Shown: positions 1 to 9,426 of the stretch, piece by piece | Numbering within the stretch: the stretch's first letter is position 1 | Layout: every line of letters starts with the position of its first letter | Source: an uncultured Acetobacteraceae bacterium | GTDB lineage: Bacteria > Pseudomonadota > Alphaproteobacteria > Acetobacterales > Acetobacteraceae | Reading direction: 5' to 3' | DNA length: 64,000 bases | Assembly: GCA_946476985.1 (NCBI GenBank) | Contig: CAMKWS010000002.1 | Coordinates: forward strand, 1 to 64,000 | Notes under the pieces: model-generated | Told to the model about the DNA's origin: nothing | Database searches by the model: none | What the model saw: the letters and a program-made list of their open reading frames with translations, nothing else | Program-made: the position numbers and the translations under genes

Positions 1-1
1 G

Positions 2-64
2 CATATTCATTATGAAATGTTCGGCTCTGCCTCTGATCCATTTTTGGTCACGCAACTCAAATAA
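2..64 (+). CDS. C-terminal end of a probable M23 (LytM-type) peptidase, partial
   Basis: Only the last 20 codons are inside the window, ending at a TAA stop at 62-64. The visible tail begins HIHYEMFG and ends with a DPFLVTQLK-like sequence. An H-x-H-Y-E motif about 15 residues before the end is typical of the C-terminal active-site strand of M23 zinc endopeptidases, which cut or regulate peptidoglycan; that assignment is inference from a very short piece. It converges on the minus-strand operon to its right and the two are separated by a terminator. The stretch could be chance open frame, but its composition is protein-like. Confidence 0.4.
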   Translation, partial: HIHYEMFGSASDPFLVTQLK

Positions 65-100
65 AGAAAATATTCAATAAGTAAAATTATAAGAAATACT

Positions 101-143
101 AAAAAATGAGGTGGAATGTATATCTAAATACATACTCCACCTC
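101..143 (-). terminator. Intrinsic terminator of the UbiA-HAD-GT-C operon
   Basis: Inverted repeat with GAGGTGG (108-114) and CCACCTC (137-143) as outer arms plus an AT-rich inner arm. On the minus strand it is followed by a run of six T (101-106). It lies 12 bases beyond the stop codon of the glycosyltransferase gene. Confidence 0.8.
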
Positions 144-155
144 TTTAACATCATC

Positions 156-1637
156 TTATTTTAGACGATAAAGTTCGAAATACCGCCGAAAACTCACCTT
201 ATACGGCTCGGACCTTTTATGGACAACGTAAACTAAATTATAATTTGAATGCAAAACTGTGCATACCGCCGGCTCGACAATTCCAGTTTCACAACCCCGG
301 TACCGCATCACGACAAAAGGAGGCCTTTCCGTGAGTCTCTTTAAAAGATAGTCCTGAGCTCCTTGTTTAAAATAAAAATCAATATGGTCAATAAATAAAA
401 ATTTATCAAAAGGCTCTAAACCAGCCAAATAAAAAAGTGATTGATCTGCTCTAATATTAAATACCTTTTCCTTCCCTATAATGCTTTTCACTTTTGGTAT
501 GTTCTCTTTTACATAATACTTGTAATCGACCCAATTCCTATAGAAATAGTCTACAGAAAATACAAAAGAAAAAATAATTAAAGGAACAAAATACACTCCA
601 TCTATCTTATTCCTTTCATAAGACAGAGCGGACATTACCATAATAGGGAAAAGATATAGCAAATTATAATGATCGTAAGGATGCCCCGATAGAAAAGAAG
701 TAACAACCGACGTTACAAACCAAATCTTAACAAGGTCTTCTTTGCAAAAAGAGGAGCTTCTCATATTCCTGAAAAATGCAATAATAATCGGACTACAAAC
801 GGCGAGTTTAAGTCCGATACTCCTGAACATATCATATCGCTCACTTGCTAGAGCACCATAATTTTTCAAGAAATGAATCTGCATAGAGAAGTAGTCCTCC
901 AAGCAGTGCCCCCCTTTAATAAAGAACGGCATAAAAATAGCTATTAATCCCAGAGCCCCCCCTAAAACAATGAAAGAAAAAATACGCAACAAAACAACAC
1001 GACACAATAGAAGCCACGCAAAAGAAAATATTATAATGAAAGCACTTAAATAATTAATATTTACAGAGAAAGCCGAGATGACACCTAAGAGTATTGCATC
1101 ACGATATTTTCCGGTTTCGATAACCCTTGAGATAGCAAGATAAAACGCTACCAAGAACGGCAATTGAACAACTTCACTATTTCCCGAAAGGAAATTCCCT
1201 GATGCACAACCAATTATTAAAAAAGAAAAAAAATAAAAACTTTTCATAGAAAAAAGCCGCGATAACATCAATGATGAAATCACAGCTGATATAATCGCCA
1301 GTACTGTAAACTTACCAATAACAAAAGGATATATTGACGACCATAAATAATAAATAACGTATAATATGTACGGTTTATGTTCAAAGACATAACCATATGG
1401 CAAGATACCTTTCTCAAAAATACCTTTGCCAATCATTACATAGTTAGCAACATCCCAATCAGGATCAGGATTCATAAGATATGGCACTAGGAAAGCAATA
1501 CAAAAGAAAATCCCCCCTCCCCATAGTTTAGGACTTCCTTGAATCTCACACTTCATAGTTTGTAAAAAACTATGCACTCCTAATATCCTTCCTAGACGAG
1601 AATGCTTGCTCCAGACAGAAAATATACTATCTCTCAT
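156..1637 (-). CDS. GT-C fold membrane glycosyltransferase (GT39/ArnT-like)
   Basis: 493 aa, strongly hydrophobic, with roughly ten predicted membrane segments starting near residue 42 and a soluble C-terminal part of about 100 residues. After the first membrane segment comes DPDWD (58-62), and EHKP (86-89) follows; an acidic pair in the first periplasmic loop followed by HKP is the usual signature of GT-C transferases that take sugar from a polyprenyl-phosphate donor (PMT, ArnT, arabinosyltransferase-like enzymes). Its ATG overlaps the stop of the upstream HAD gene as ATGA, so the two are translationally coupled. The coding region is AT-rich compared with the rest of the window. The acceptor cannot be told from sequence; LPS, a glycan or a protein are all possible. 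Family assignment is fairly secure, the exact role is not. Confidence 0.7.
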   Translation of the reverse strand: MRDSIFSVWSKHSRLGRILGVHSFLQTMKCEIQGSPKLWGGGIFFCIAFLVPYLMNPDPDWDVANYVMIGKGIFEKGILPYGYVFEHKPYILYVIYYLWSSIYPFVIGKFTVLAIISAVISSLMLSRLFSMKSFYFFSFLIIGCASGNFLSGNSEVVQLPFLVAFYLAISRVIETGKYRDAILLGVISAFSVNINYLSAFIIIFSFAWLLLCRVVLLRIFSFIVLGGALGLIAIFMPFFIKGGHCLEDYFSMQIHFLKNYGALASERYDMFRSIGLKLAVCSPIIIAFFRNMRSSSFCKEDLVKIWFVTSVVTSFLSGHPYDHYNLLYLFPIMVMSALSYERNKIDGVYFVPLIIFSFVFSVDYFYRNWVDYKYYVKENIPKVKSIIGKEKVFNIRADQSLFYLAGLEPFDKFLFIDHIDFYFKQGAQDYLLKRLTERPPFVVMRYRGCETGIVEPAVCTVLHSNYNLVYVVHKRSEPYKVSFRRYFELYRLK

Positions 1638-2293
1638 AGTCTGATTAAGGCCTTATAATGGGCAAAAGCCCCCTCAGCGTCTTTCTTTGCTCCGGACGAT
1701 CGAATTAAATAAGAAACCCCAGCACGCTTAGCTGCTTCTGCATCTTTATCCCAACGATCACCAATCAGTAGTGTTTTTTCCTGGGGGACTGAACTTAACC
1801 TCATAAGCTTCTCTAATCCCCTAGGGTCAGGCTTTAATTTAGGCACATCTGCTTCTCCAGAAGAGACAAAATAGTCAGCAAACAGCCCCAGAGCCCTTAC
1901 TTTTTCCTTCGCAGGATAATCAGAAAAAATCCCTATTTTTATATTTTTCTTTCTTAAAAAAGAAAAAGTCTCTACGAGATAAGGATAACGACAAAACTTT
2001 AAATAACGTAACGGACGTTCATATATCCATTCCTGTACAATGTCCCTAACCGCTTCCTCAGACAAACCAACTTTTCGGGCCGTCTGTTCGATAATGACAT
2101 CTTCAAAATTTTCCGGAATGTCTGCCGCAGCCTCTCTAAAACGGCGATAATGTTTTATCACGGAAACAAAACTATACTCTCTCCGCAAAAAAAGGCTCTT
2201 TAATATAGAAAAAACCATAAAAAAGCGCAGCTTTTTCTGGGAATAGAGCGTCCCATCTACATCAAAAACAACAAGTTTATATCGCTCTAACAC
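1634..2293 (-). CDS. HAD-superfamily phosphatase
   Basis: 219 aa. All four HAD motifs are visible: DVDGT with catalytic D11 and D13, S124 in a FSDYP motif, K154, and GDRWDKD (178-184) for Mg2+ binding. The stretch between motifs I and II fits a helical C1 cap, as in phosphoglycolate phosphatase-like enzymes. It starts at GTG, with GAGAGG just upstream, six bases after the UbiA gene, and overlaps the following glycosyltransferase by four bases. Family knowledge makes it a small-molecule or lipid-phosphate phosphatase. Because it sits between a UbiA-type transferase and a GT-C enzyme, I infer that it may dephosphorylate a polyprenyl-phosphate sugar-phosphate, but the substrate is unproven. Confidence 0.8.
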   Translation of the reverse strand: MLERYKLVVFDVDGTLYSQKKLRFFMVFSILKSLFLRREYSFVSVIKHYRRFREAAADIPENFEDVIIEQTARKVGLSEEAVRDIVQEWIYERPLRYLKFCRYPYLVETFSFLRKKNIKIGIFSDYPAKEKVRALGLFADYFVSSGEADVPKLKPDPRGLEKLMRLSSVPQEKTLLIGDRWDKDAEAAKRAGVSYLIRSSGAKKDAEGAFAHYKALIRL

Positions 2294-2299
2294 TCCCTC

Positions 2300-3310
2300 T
2301 CAGCTCCAATGTATATATGTCTGAGTAGTGAAAATTCTAACAAAAGATATGTCCCAGAAATAAGATACTAAGAAGAGTGCGAAAATAGCCGTAGATAACA
2401 CCACAATAACAGGATCTTTGAATGTCTTCTCTGGATTTTGTGCAATTGATTGCGTACCAAATGAAAGATAAAGATAATAGGAAAACAAAAACACTGTCAG
2501 CAACATCGGCAAAATAAAAGCAGGACGATAACTAACAAAAAACACTGACAAGAAAATCACAGAAAAAAGAGCATAAGAAAAACAGGAAATATTCAAACTA
2601 CGCTCTGAATACCCTTCAAAACTAGCACGGTATTTTACTAACAAATCTTTCCCATGAGATGCCACGATTTCTCTATATTCAGAGTAACGCTTAGAGGCCA
2701 TCAAAAAGGCGCCCCCAGCCCAATATGCACAAATGACAGACAAAGCAGGCAACGTCGTCGAATCAACAATCTCCCACCCCACACAAAGGCGCAGAGGGTT
2801 ATTAATAGACTCAGAGATAACATCCAAATAAGCTTTATCTTTTGTCCTTAGCGGCGGAACATTATAAACCACCCCCTGCAAAGCAAAGATAATAGCAACG
2901 AACAACATTACTTTGCTAACGCAAAAAGCCGCAAAAAGCCCAATAACGACTAAAACAAACCATTCAGCAAAGACAATATTTCCATTTAATTCCCTCTGAA
3001 CAGCGCTTCTTTTACTCTTAACCGGATGAAATTTGTCGAATTCACGATCCAAAAACTCATTAATTGTGTAGTTTGCAGAAGCAATACTTACTACGACAAT
3101 AAATCCTAACAATAAAAAAAGAGGGCGAAAATGTTCCCCACCTCTTAAAATATATGCTAAAAGCAATCCTGGCAGCACAAATACATGTTTAGTAATATGA
3201 TCAAATCGTGCTATAGAAATATAGTCTTTTATTCCCCCCTTTTGGGCAGGAATATTGTTACATTTTTGGTCCACGTGCGTAATCACTCCCATAATTTTAC
3301 CAAAATTCAA
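2300..3310 (-). CDS. UbiA-family prenyltransferase, resembling decaprenyl-phosphate phosphoribosyltransferase
   Basis: 336 aa, integral membrane protein with about nine membrane segments. The first Asp-rich motif is N80-YTINEFLDREFD-KFHP-96, followed by VKSKR. The second loop has LDVISESINNPLR (162-174). The HPxKxxR tail and an upstream RxDHITKHVFVLPG segment (from residue 35) resemble phosphoribosyl-polyprenyl-phosphate synthases (Rv3806c type) more than quinone or haem prenyltransferases, whose aromatic-acceptor motifs differ. The start is TTG at 3310, supported by AGGGAG six bases upstream; an ATG at codon 7 is the alternative. First gene of the operon with the HAD phosphatase and GT-C transferase. 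Low G+C, perhaps acquired. UbiA family is certain, the phosphoribosyltransferase reading is inference. Confidence 0.75.
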   Translation of the reverse strand: MNFGKIMGVITHVDQKCNNIPAQKGGIKDYISIARFDHITKHVFVLPGLLLAYILRGGEHFRPLFLLLGFIVVVSIASANYTINEFLDREFDKFHPVKSKRSAVQRELNGNIVFAEWFVLVVIGLFAAFCVSKVMLFVAIIFALQGVVYNVPPLRTKDKAYLDVISESINNPLRLCVGWEIVDSTTLPALSVICAYWAGGAFLMASKRYSEYREIVASHGKDLLVKYRASFEGYSERSLNISCFSYALFSVIFLSVFFVSYRPAFILPMLLTVFLFSYYLYLSFGTQSIAQNPEKTFKDPVIVVLSTAIFALFLVSYFWDISFVRIFTTQTYIHWS

Positions 3311-3448
3311 TATACACTCCCTGTAATAGGGTCAAGCCCAGAACTTCTCCCTATTGCAAGATATCTTCAGCCCTTAAAAACTCTACAAGAATTCATGCTC
3401 ACAAAGTAATTCCATAATTGAACTTAATGCCCCTCCACACAATTGAAA

Positions 3449-6400
3449 TTAATCTTCCTTAACTATATTTTTCCCGTCCATCTTCGCAATCAACTTACAT
3501 AAAGATGCCAACATCTTTCGTGCCATGTTAATCCGCACCGCGTTTGTCATCTCACGCACCATAGCCAGCTTCTGATCAGGCCGTATCTTCACGCCAGCTT
3601 TCTGATTCCGTGCAGCCCAGCGGATAAGGCCATCTGGATTAGCAAAACGGTTCTTCCTAAATTGCAACACCATCCCTTTTGGCCCTGCCTCTAACCGCTC
3701 TACCCCAGCTTCACGGCACAGCTTTTTGATCAGCACCACATCAAGAAGATTTTGCACCTCATTCGGCAATGGACCAAATCGATCCACTAATTCAACGCGC
3801 ATTGCATCAATATCAGCTTCATCTTTCAACGCCGCAATACGCCGATAAAGACCAAGTCTTACAGGCAGATCTTTCACATAATCTTCCGGCAAAAGAACAG
3901 GCAAGCCAAGAATGATATTCGGCGTCCAACCTGTATCATCCTCTTCACCAGCTCCCCGCATGCGGCGCAGGTCTGTTACTGCTTCTTGCAACATTTGCTG
4001 ATAAAGCTCGATACCAACTTCTCGAATATGCCCCGATTGTTCTTCACCCAACAAATTCCCTGCCCCGCGCAGGTCAAGGTCATGCGAAGCAAGCGTAAAC
4101 CCAGCGCCAAGTGAATCAAGCGTCTGCATAATTTCTAATCGCTTGATAGATGACGCAGAAAGCACATGGGTTTGCGGCCATGTAAGGTAAGCATACCCGC
4201 GCTGTTTCGCACGCCCCACACGCCCACGAAGCTGATAAAGCTGCCCAAGGCCAAACATATCCGCCCGGTGAATAATAATAGTATTCACCCGTGGCATATC
4301 CAAACCACTCTCCACAATATTGGTAGACAGCAGAATATCGTATTTCCCCTCCGAAAATTCTGCCATTACCGTTTCAAGCTCGGTAGGGGTTAAACGACCA
4401 TGTGCTTCAGCGATACGCGCATCTGGCACAATCTCTTTCAACCTCTCGGCCATATGCCGCATGTCTGATAAACGCGGTACCACGCAAAAAACCTGCCCCC
4501 CACGAAAGCGTTCACGCTGTATCGCCTCATGAATCATTACCCGGTCAAATGGTGTTATAAATGTGCGTACAGACAAACGATCTGTCGGCGGAGTTGCAAT
4601 CAAGCTCATTTCTCTCACACCGGAGAGAGAAAGCTGCAACGTACGAGGAAGCGGCGTTGCTGAAAGTGTCAACACATGAACATCTTCCCGCAGAGCTTTC
4701 AGCTTCTCTTTATGCGAGACACCAAAATGTTGCTCTTCATCAATAATGAGCATCCCCAGACGCTCAAACGATACTGCTTTCGAGAGCAAGGCGTGCGTCC
4801 CGATAATGATATCGACAGTTCCGTCAGCAAGTCCTTCTCGTGCCTTAGTCGCCTCTTTCGCCGTTACCATGCGTGAAAGTTGCTCAATACGTACTGGAAG
4901 ACCTTCAAAGCGTTTCTTAAAGCCAAGATAATGTTGCCGAGCAAGCAGAGTTGTTGGCACCACGACCGCCACTTGCATCCCCGAAAGAGCCGCCACAAAC
5001 GCTGCCCTCAGCGCCACTTCTGTCTTGCCAAAGCCCACGTCCCCACAAACCAGCCTATCCATTGGTTTGCCGCTGCTGAGATCCTCCAAGACATCCGCAA
5101 TCGCTCGAGACTGATCTTCAGTTTCAATAAAGGGGAAACGCGCGCAGAATTCATCCCACACACCCTCAGCTGGGGCCATGACGGGCGCTTCTTTCATCGC
5201 CCGGGCGGCGGCAGTACGTATCAACTCACCTGCCATTTCACGCAAGCGGGTTTTCATCTTCGCCTTACGGGCTTGCCATGATGTCCCACCAAGACGATCT
5301 AACTGCACATTCCCCTGCTCTGAGCCAAAACGACTCAAGAGGTCAATATTCTCTACGGGTAGGAGTAGCCGCTGCTCCCCATCATACAAGATGTTGAGAT
5401 AATCATGCGCAACACGTCCTTCGCGCACGGTCTCTAAGCCGACATAACGGCCAATCCCATATTCTTCATGTACAACAAGGTCACCCTCAGAGATTTCACC
5501 AATCTGCGTGATGAAATCATTCCCTTTGCGACGACGCCGTGGCGGACGAGCAAGACGCTCACCTAACAGATCCTGCTCAGAAACAAAGGCGAGCCGCTCT
5601 CCAACAAAACCACGCTCAACCCCAAGTACCAGCAACCCGACAGCTCCACGCGCCATACCCGCTGCATCTGCCCAGCTTTCATACGAGGTACTCGCAATGC
5701 CATGCTCGTGTAACAAGCTGGCAATCCTCTCGCGCGAGCCATTACTCCACGCTGTCAGATATGTACGCCGGCCTTGCTTTCCCCAATCAGCCACATGATT
5801 AGAGAATTGTTCAAAAACACCTTCTCTACTGGCACCTCCCATACTCGCAAACACAGGCCCAGGACGGTATCCTGCATCCACTCCTTCTACATCATCAGCC
5901 TTTGCAAAAGGTGAGAGCAAGCATGTTGGCCGCCCCTTGAGCATACCATCCCAACCATGCCTATTGAGGTAGAGACGGTGCGATGGCAAAGGCCGATACG
6001 GCATTTCCCCCTCTTGCCCCGCCGCACAACGCGCTTGGTAATGATCAGCAATCATGTCCAAACGTGCCGTTAAAATCTCAGGAGTATCACGCTCGAAACT
6101 TAAGGCCGCATCTGGAATATAATCCAGCAATGTTTCCATATGACGGCCATCACCATCATGAAAAAGCGGTAAATAATGCTCCGCTCCGCTTGCCCGGCGC
6201 CCTTCTAGAATCTGGCGATACAGCACATCCTCTAATGCCCCTACGCCAAAAACATCCCGCCACCCTGTCTGAAAACGGCTAAGGCTTTGACGGTCCAACG
6301 CATATTCAGACACAGGCGTGAGGCTAAATTGCTTGATAGCATCTGTTGAACGCTGCGTTGCCGCATCAAAATTACGGATATTCTCAATTTCATCACCGAA

Positions 6401-6952
6401 CATATCCAAACGCACAGGCTCACCTGCATCTGCGGGATATAGATCAAATATTCCCCCACGCGTTGCAAATTCCCCACGTTCCATCACCGTATCAACGTGG
6501 CTATAGCCATTGCTAACGAGAATCTCCGCAAGCTTAGCTGCGTCTAGCGTATCTCCCACATTCACGCGTAGAGTTTGCCCTGCAAAAACAGCACGTGGTG
6601 GTACGCGCTGAATAAGAGCATGAATGGTCGTCAGCACAATACGACCAGTTTTAGGCTTCTCTTCTAATAAGTGGCTTAACGTTGCGGCACGCTCAGCCAC
6701 AATGGCAGGATTGGGTGAAATACGATCATAAGGTAAACAATCCCATGCAGGAAAACGCAATACGCTTACCTCTGGGACAAGCCAACCCAACATATCTGCC
6801 AATGCCGCAAGAGACGCATCATCCCGTGCGACATGCACTAATGTCCCCTCATGCTCCGCAAGGCGTTGACGCAATAAAAACGCAACAGACCCATCAGGCA
6901 CGCCCCAAACCGTTGGACCAAAAGGTGCGTGCAAGGATGTATCAGAAGACAT
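3449..6952 (-). CDS. mfd: Transcription-repair coupling factor Mfd
   Basis: 1167 aa, full length for the family. It displaces RNA polymerase stalled at DNA lesions and recruits UvrA. Order of domains: UvrB-like N-terminal modules, the RNA-polymerase-interacting domain beginning near residue 488 (EGDLVVHEEYGIGRYVGL), then the RecG-like SF2 translocase with Walker A GDVGFGKTE near 637, the DEEQ box near 736 and LRGRVGR motif VI, and the C-terminal regulatory domain. ATG at 6952 has AGAGG eight bases upstream. It is divergent from recG across about 110 bases, so both repair helicases probably share a promoter region. Nothing in the frame looks broken. Confidence 0.97.
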   Translation of the reverse strand: MSSDTSLHAPFGPTVWGVPDGSVAFLLRQRLAEHEGTLVHVARDDASLAALADMLGWLVPEVSVLRFPAWDCLPYDRISPNPAIVAERAATLSHLLEEKPKTGRIVLTTIHALIQRVPPRAVFAGQTLRVNVGDTLDAAKLAEILVSNGYSHVDTVMERGEFATRGGIFDLYPADAGEPVRLDMFGDEIENIRNFDAATQRSTDAIKQFSLTPVSEYALDRQSLSRFQTGWRDVFGVGALEDVLYRQILEGRRASGAEHYLPLFHDGDGRHMETLLDYIPDAALSFERDTPEILTARLDMIADHYQARCAAGQEGEMPYRPLPSHRLYLNRHGWDGMLKGRPTCLLSPFAKADDVEGVDAGYRPGPVFASMGGASREGVFEQFSNHVADWGKQGRRTYLTAWSNGSRERIASLLHEHGIASTSYESWADAAGMARGAVGLLVLGVERGFVGERLAFVSEQDLLGERLARPPRRRRKGNDFITQIGEISEGDLVVHEEYGIGRYVGLETVREGRVAHDYLNILYDGEQRLLLPVENIDLLSRFGSEQGNVQLDRLGGTSWQARKAKMKTRLREMAGELIRTAAARAMKEAPVMAPAEGVWDEFCARFPFIETEDQSRAIADVLEDLSSGKPMDRLVCGDVGFGKTEVALRAAFVAALSGMQVAVVVPTTLLARQHYLGFKKRFEGLPVRIEQLSRMVTAKEATKAREGLADGTVDIIIGTHALLSKAVSFERLGMLIIDEEQHFGVSHKEKLKALREDVHVLTLSATPLPRTLQLSLSGVREMSLIATPPTDRLSVRTFITPFDRVMIHEAIQRERFRGGQVFCVVPRLSDMRHMAERLKEIVPDARIAEAHGRLTPTELETVMAEFSEGKYDILLSTNIVESGLDMPRVNTIIIHRADMFGLGQLYQLRGRVGRAKQRGYAYLTWPQTHVLSASSIKRLEIMQTLDSLGAGFTLASHDLDLRGAGNLLGEEQSGHIREVGIELYQQMLQEAVTDLRRMRGAGEEDDTGWTPNIILGLPVLLPEDYVKDLPVRLGLYRRIAALKDEADIDAMRVELVDRFGPLPNEVQNLLDVVLIKKLCREAGVERLEAGPKGMVLQFRKNRFANPDGLIRWAARNQKAGVKIRPDQKLAMVREMTNAVRINMARKMLASLCKLIAKMDGKNIVKED

Positions 6953-7064
6953 TCAGTGGGCCTCTCCATCACATGATGACATTTTTAGTATAAACCTTAT
7001 TAATGCTATCCTATACCGCTCCATTATCACGCTGTCAGCCCAGAAGCCTTACCCTCTCATTCCT

Positions 7065-9164
7065 ATGCCGTTTTCTTCCGCTTCATTACAAATCACCCCT
7101 CTCCTCGCTCCTATCGACAGCTTAGCGGGTATCTCCCCTCGCCACGCCAGCTTGTTAGCAAAAATTAGCGGTAATAAGCGGGTTATTGATCTCCTCTTTA
7201 CCCTACCAGAGAAGCTCATAGACCGCCGCAAACTTATGAGTATTGCTGAAGGCCAGCAGCTTATGGCGGGGGACGTTTTCACAGCCCACGTTCGCGTCAC
7301 TGGCATACGCAAACCTACTCGTAAGTCCCAACCAACAATTTTATCAACCCAAGATGACACAGGCCGATTGGATATTACTTTTTTCCAAAAAGGGCGTTTA
7401 TACCTCCCAGTAGAAGGCACTGAGATACTCGTTTCGGGCAAAGTGGGGCATTATCACGACCGCCTTACACTCTCCCGCCCAGATCATATCATCTCATGGG
7501 AAAAGAAAGATAAGTTCCCATGGTTAGAACCTGTATGGCCACTCACAGCCGGCCTTTTCCCCTCAACCGTCAAGCGGGCTATGCACGCAGCGCTTGCGCT
7601 TATTCCCGCCCTCCCTGAATGGCTAGATCCACCTCTTGTGCAAAAGAAACAATGGCCCAGCTTTAAAGACGCTCTTACTTTCTTGCACTGCCCTGAAACA
7701 TTACCGCAAACTGAAGACCCTACCCCTATTCTTGAACGCGCACGTACACGCCTTGCCGCAGATGAAATCTTAGCCGACCAACTCTGCCTTGGCCTTGCAC
7801 GTATGCAGGCCCAAACACGCCCAGGGCGTGCCTTCAAAGGAGACGGTAGCCTCCGCAAAGAACTTCTCTCGCGCTTTGGCTTCCCCCCAACAGAGGCGCA
7901 AAAGCGTGTTATCAATGAAATAGCTGCCGATATGCAAAAAGCCACCCCTATGATGCGCCTTTTGCAAGGTGATGTTGGCGCAGGGAAAACCTTTGTTGCC
8001 ATGATGGCCATGCTACAAGCTGTCGAAGCTGGAGCACAAGCGGCTTTAATGGCCCCCACAGAAATTCTCGCCCAACAACATGCAGCAACATTCGCCAAGC
8101 TCTCTTCTGTCCCATTTGTCTTTCTTAGCGGGTCTGTCAAAGGCAAAGCACGCCGCAACGGATTGCAGCAAATCGCCGATGGAAGCGCTCGAATCGCCAT
8201 TGGCACACATGCATTATTTCAAGATGGCGTAGAATTTGCAGACCTCGGCCTTGCTGTTATTGATGAACAGCATCGCTTTGGCGTGGAACAGCGGATGAAA
8301 CTTGCCGACAAGGGCTCAGCAACAGATCTGCTCGTTATGACAGCTACACCTATCCCCCGTACGTTACAATTAACCGAATGGGGGGAAATGAGTGTCAGCC
8401 GGTTAGACGGCAAACCAGCCGGTCGCCAACCTGTCAAAACAACCGTACATAGTATGAGTATGATGGATGATATCCTTGCGGGCATCCAAAGGGCTCTCAA
8501 ACAAGGAAAACAAATTTTCTGGGTCTGCCCACTTATTGAAGAAAGTGAAACCCAAAGTGCCGCCGCGGCGGAAGAACGCTGTGCAGAGCTTATAAAATAT
8601 TTTGGCCCCTGCATCGGCCTTGCTCACGGCAAACAGGACATCGAAACCCGTCAAAATGCCTTAGAAGCCTTCCGCACGGGAGAAACACGCCTCCTTGTCG
8701 CCACTACGGTGATTGAAGTCGGCGTAGATATTCCCAATGCAACCATTATGGTGATTGAACAAGCCGAACGCTTCGGCCTTGCCCAACTTCATCAGCTCCG
8801 CGGACGTGTAGGACGTGGGGCTGAACATTCCTTCTGCCTCCTCTTGCATAGCGATGAAACCACCATAACAGCCCAACGGCGTTTACACTTACTTCGTGAT
8901 ACCGAAGATGGATTCCTTATCGCCGATGAGGACTTCCGCATTCGTGGTGGAGGTGACCTAGCAGGGAGTCGGCAATCCGGTATGCCAGGCTTTCGTCTCG
9001 CAGATCCATTACGCCTTTCACTCCTTTTAACCGCCATGACACATGATTGCAGACGTGAACTAACACGCAACCCTAGTCTTACTGGCTCCAGAGGCACTGC
9101 TTTGCAGGAGTTACTTCATATTTTTGACCGCTCTACCCCTGAAAGATTGCTTATTTCAGGATGA
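7065..9164 (+). CDS. recG: ATP-dependent DNA helicase RecG
   Basis: 699 aa, close to the usual 690. It drives branch migration and fork regression of stalled replication forks and Holliday junctions. The N-terminal wedge domain with its OB fold occupies roughly residues 20-170 (TGRLDITFF strand). Helicase motifs follow: GDVGAGKT near 302, VIDEQHRFG near 398, TATPIPRTLQL, and LHQLRGRVGRG. The C-terminal DEDFRIRGGGDLAGSRQSG is typical. The ATG has no clear Shine-Dalgarno sequence. Divergent from mfd; about 260 AT-rich bases separate it from the cold-shock gene, with no obvious terminator in between. Confidence 0.97.
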   Translation: MPFSSASLQITPLLAPIDSLAGISPRHASLLAKISGNKRVIDLLFTLPEKLIDRRKLMSIAEGQQLMAGDVFTAHVRVTGIRKPTRKSQPTILSTQDDTGRLDITFFQKGRLYLPVEGTEILVSGKVGHYHDRLTLSRPDHIISWEKKDKFPWLEPVWPLTAGLFPSTVKRAMHAALALIPALPEWLDPPLVQKKQWPSFKDALTFLHCPETLPQTEDPTPILERARTRLAADEILADQLCLGLARMQAQTRPGRAFKGDGSLRKELLSRFGFPPTEAQKRVINEIAADMQKATPMMRLLQGDVGAGKTFVAMMAMLQAVEAGAQAALMAPTEILAQQHAATFAKLSSVPFVFLSGSVKGKARRNGLQQIADGSARIAIGTHALFQDGVEFADLGLAVIDEQHRFGVEQRMKLADKGSATDLLVMTATPIPRTLQLTEWGEMSVSRLDGKPAGRQPVKTTVHSMSMMDDILAGIQRALKQGKQIFWVCPLIEESETQSAAAAEERCAELIKYFGPCIGLAHGKQDIETRQNALEAFRTGETRLLVATTVIEVGVDIPNATIMVIEQAERFGLAQLHQLRGRVGRGAEHSFCLLLHSDETTITAQRRLHLLRDTEDGFLIADEDFRIRGGGDLAGSRQSGMPGFRLADPLRLSLLLTAMTHDCRRELTRNPSLTGSRGTALQELLHIFDRSTPERLLISG

Positions 9165-9358
9165 ATTATTATCAATACATTCATTGTTTCTTTACTTGTT
9201 TTAAAAAAACACAATAAGTTTATTTACTTTTAAGAGAAAAATTATAACCAACCACATTATCAGGACATAAATCCTCCTAATAATGAGCAAAGAAAATTAT
9301 TTTATATTTTTCACTTTTCCTTCTAGCTATTTGAAGAAAACGTGCTACCGTCACATTT

Positions 9359-9379
9359 GGATAGCGTAACTCGTTATCC
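9359..9379 (+). promoter_or_regulatory. Stem-loop in the cold-shock gene leader
   Basis: GGATAGCG (9359-9366) pairs with CGTTATCC (9372-9379), eight pairs including one G-T, with a five-base loop. It lies about 50 bases upstream of the cold-shock ORF in an AT-rich 262-base gap. Leaders of cold-shock mRNAs are often structured, so a thermoregulatory role is possible. It could equally be a weak terminator behind recG. Confidence 0.35.
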
Positions 9380-9426
9380 AGATTTTACGACCCTGAGGGG
9401 AAGAGCAACCGCTTGCACCCTCCCTG

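Noticed and set aside
4880-5281. 133-codon frame antisense to mfd
   Set aside because: Shadow frame inside the RNA-polymerase-binding and translocase region of mfd.
7484-8206. 240-codon frame antisense to recG
   Set aside because: Shadow of the recG reading frame; no ribosome-binding site and no recognised domain.
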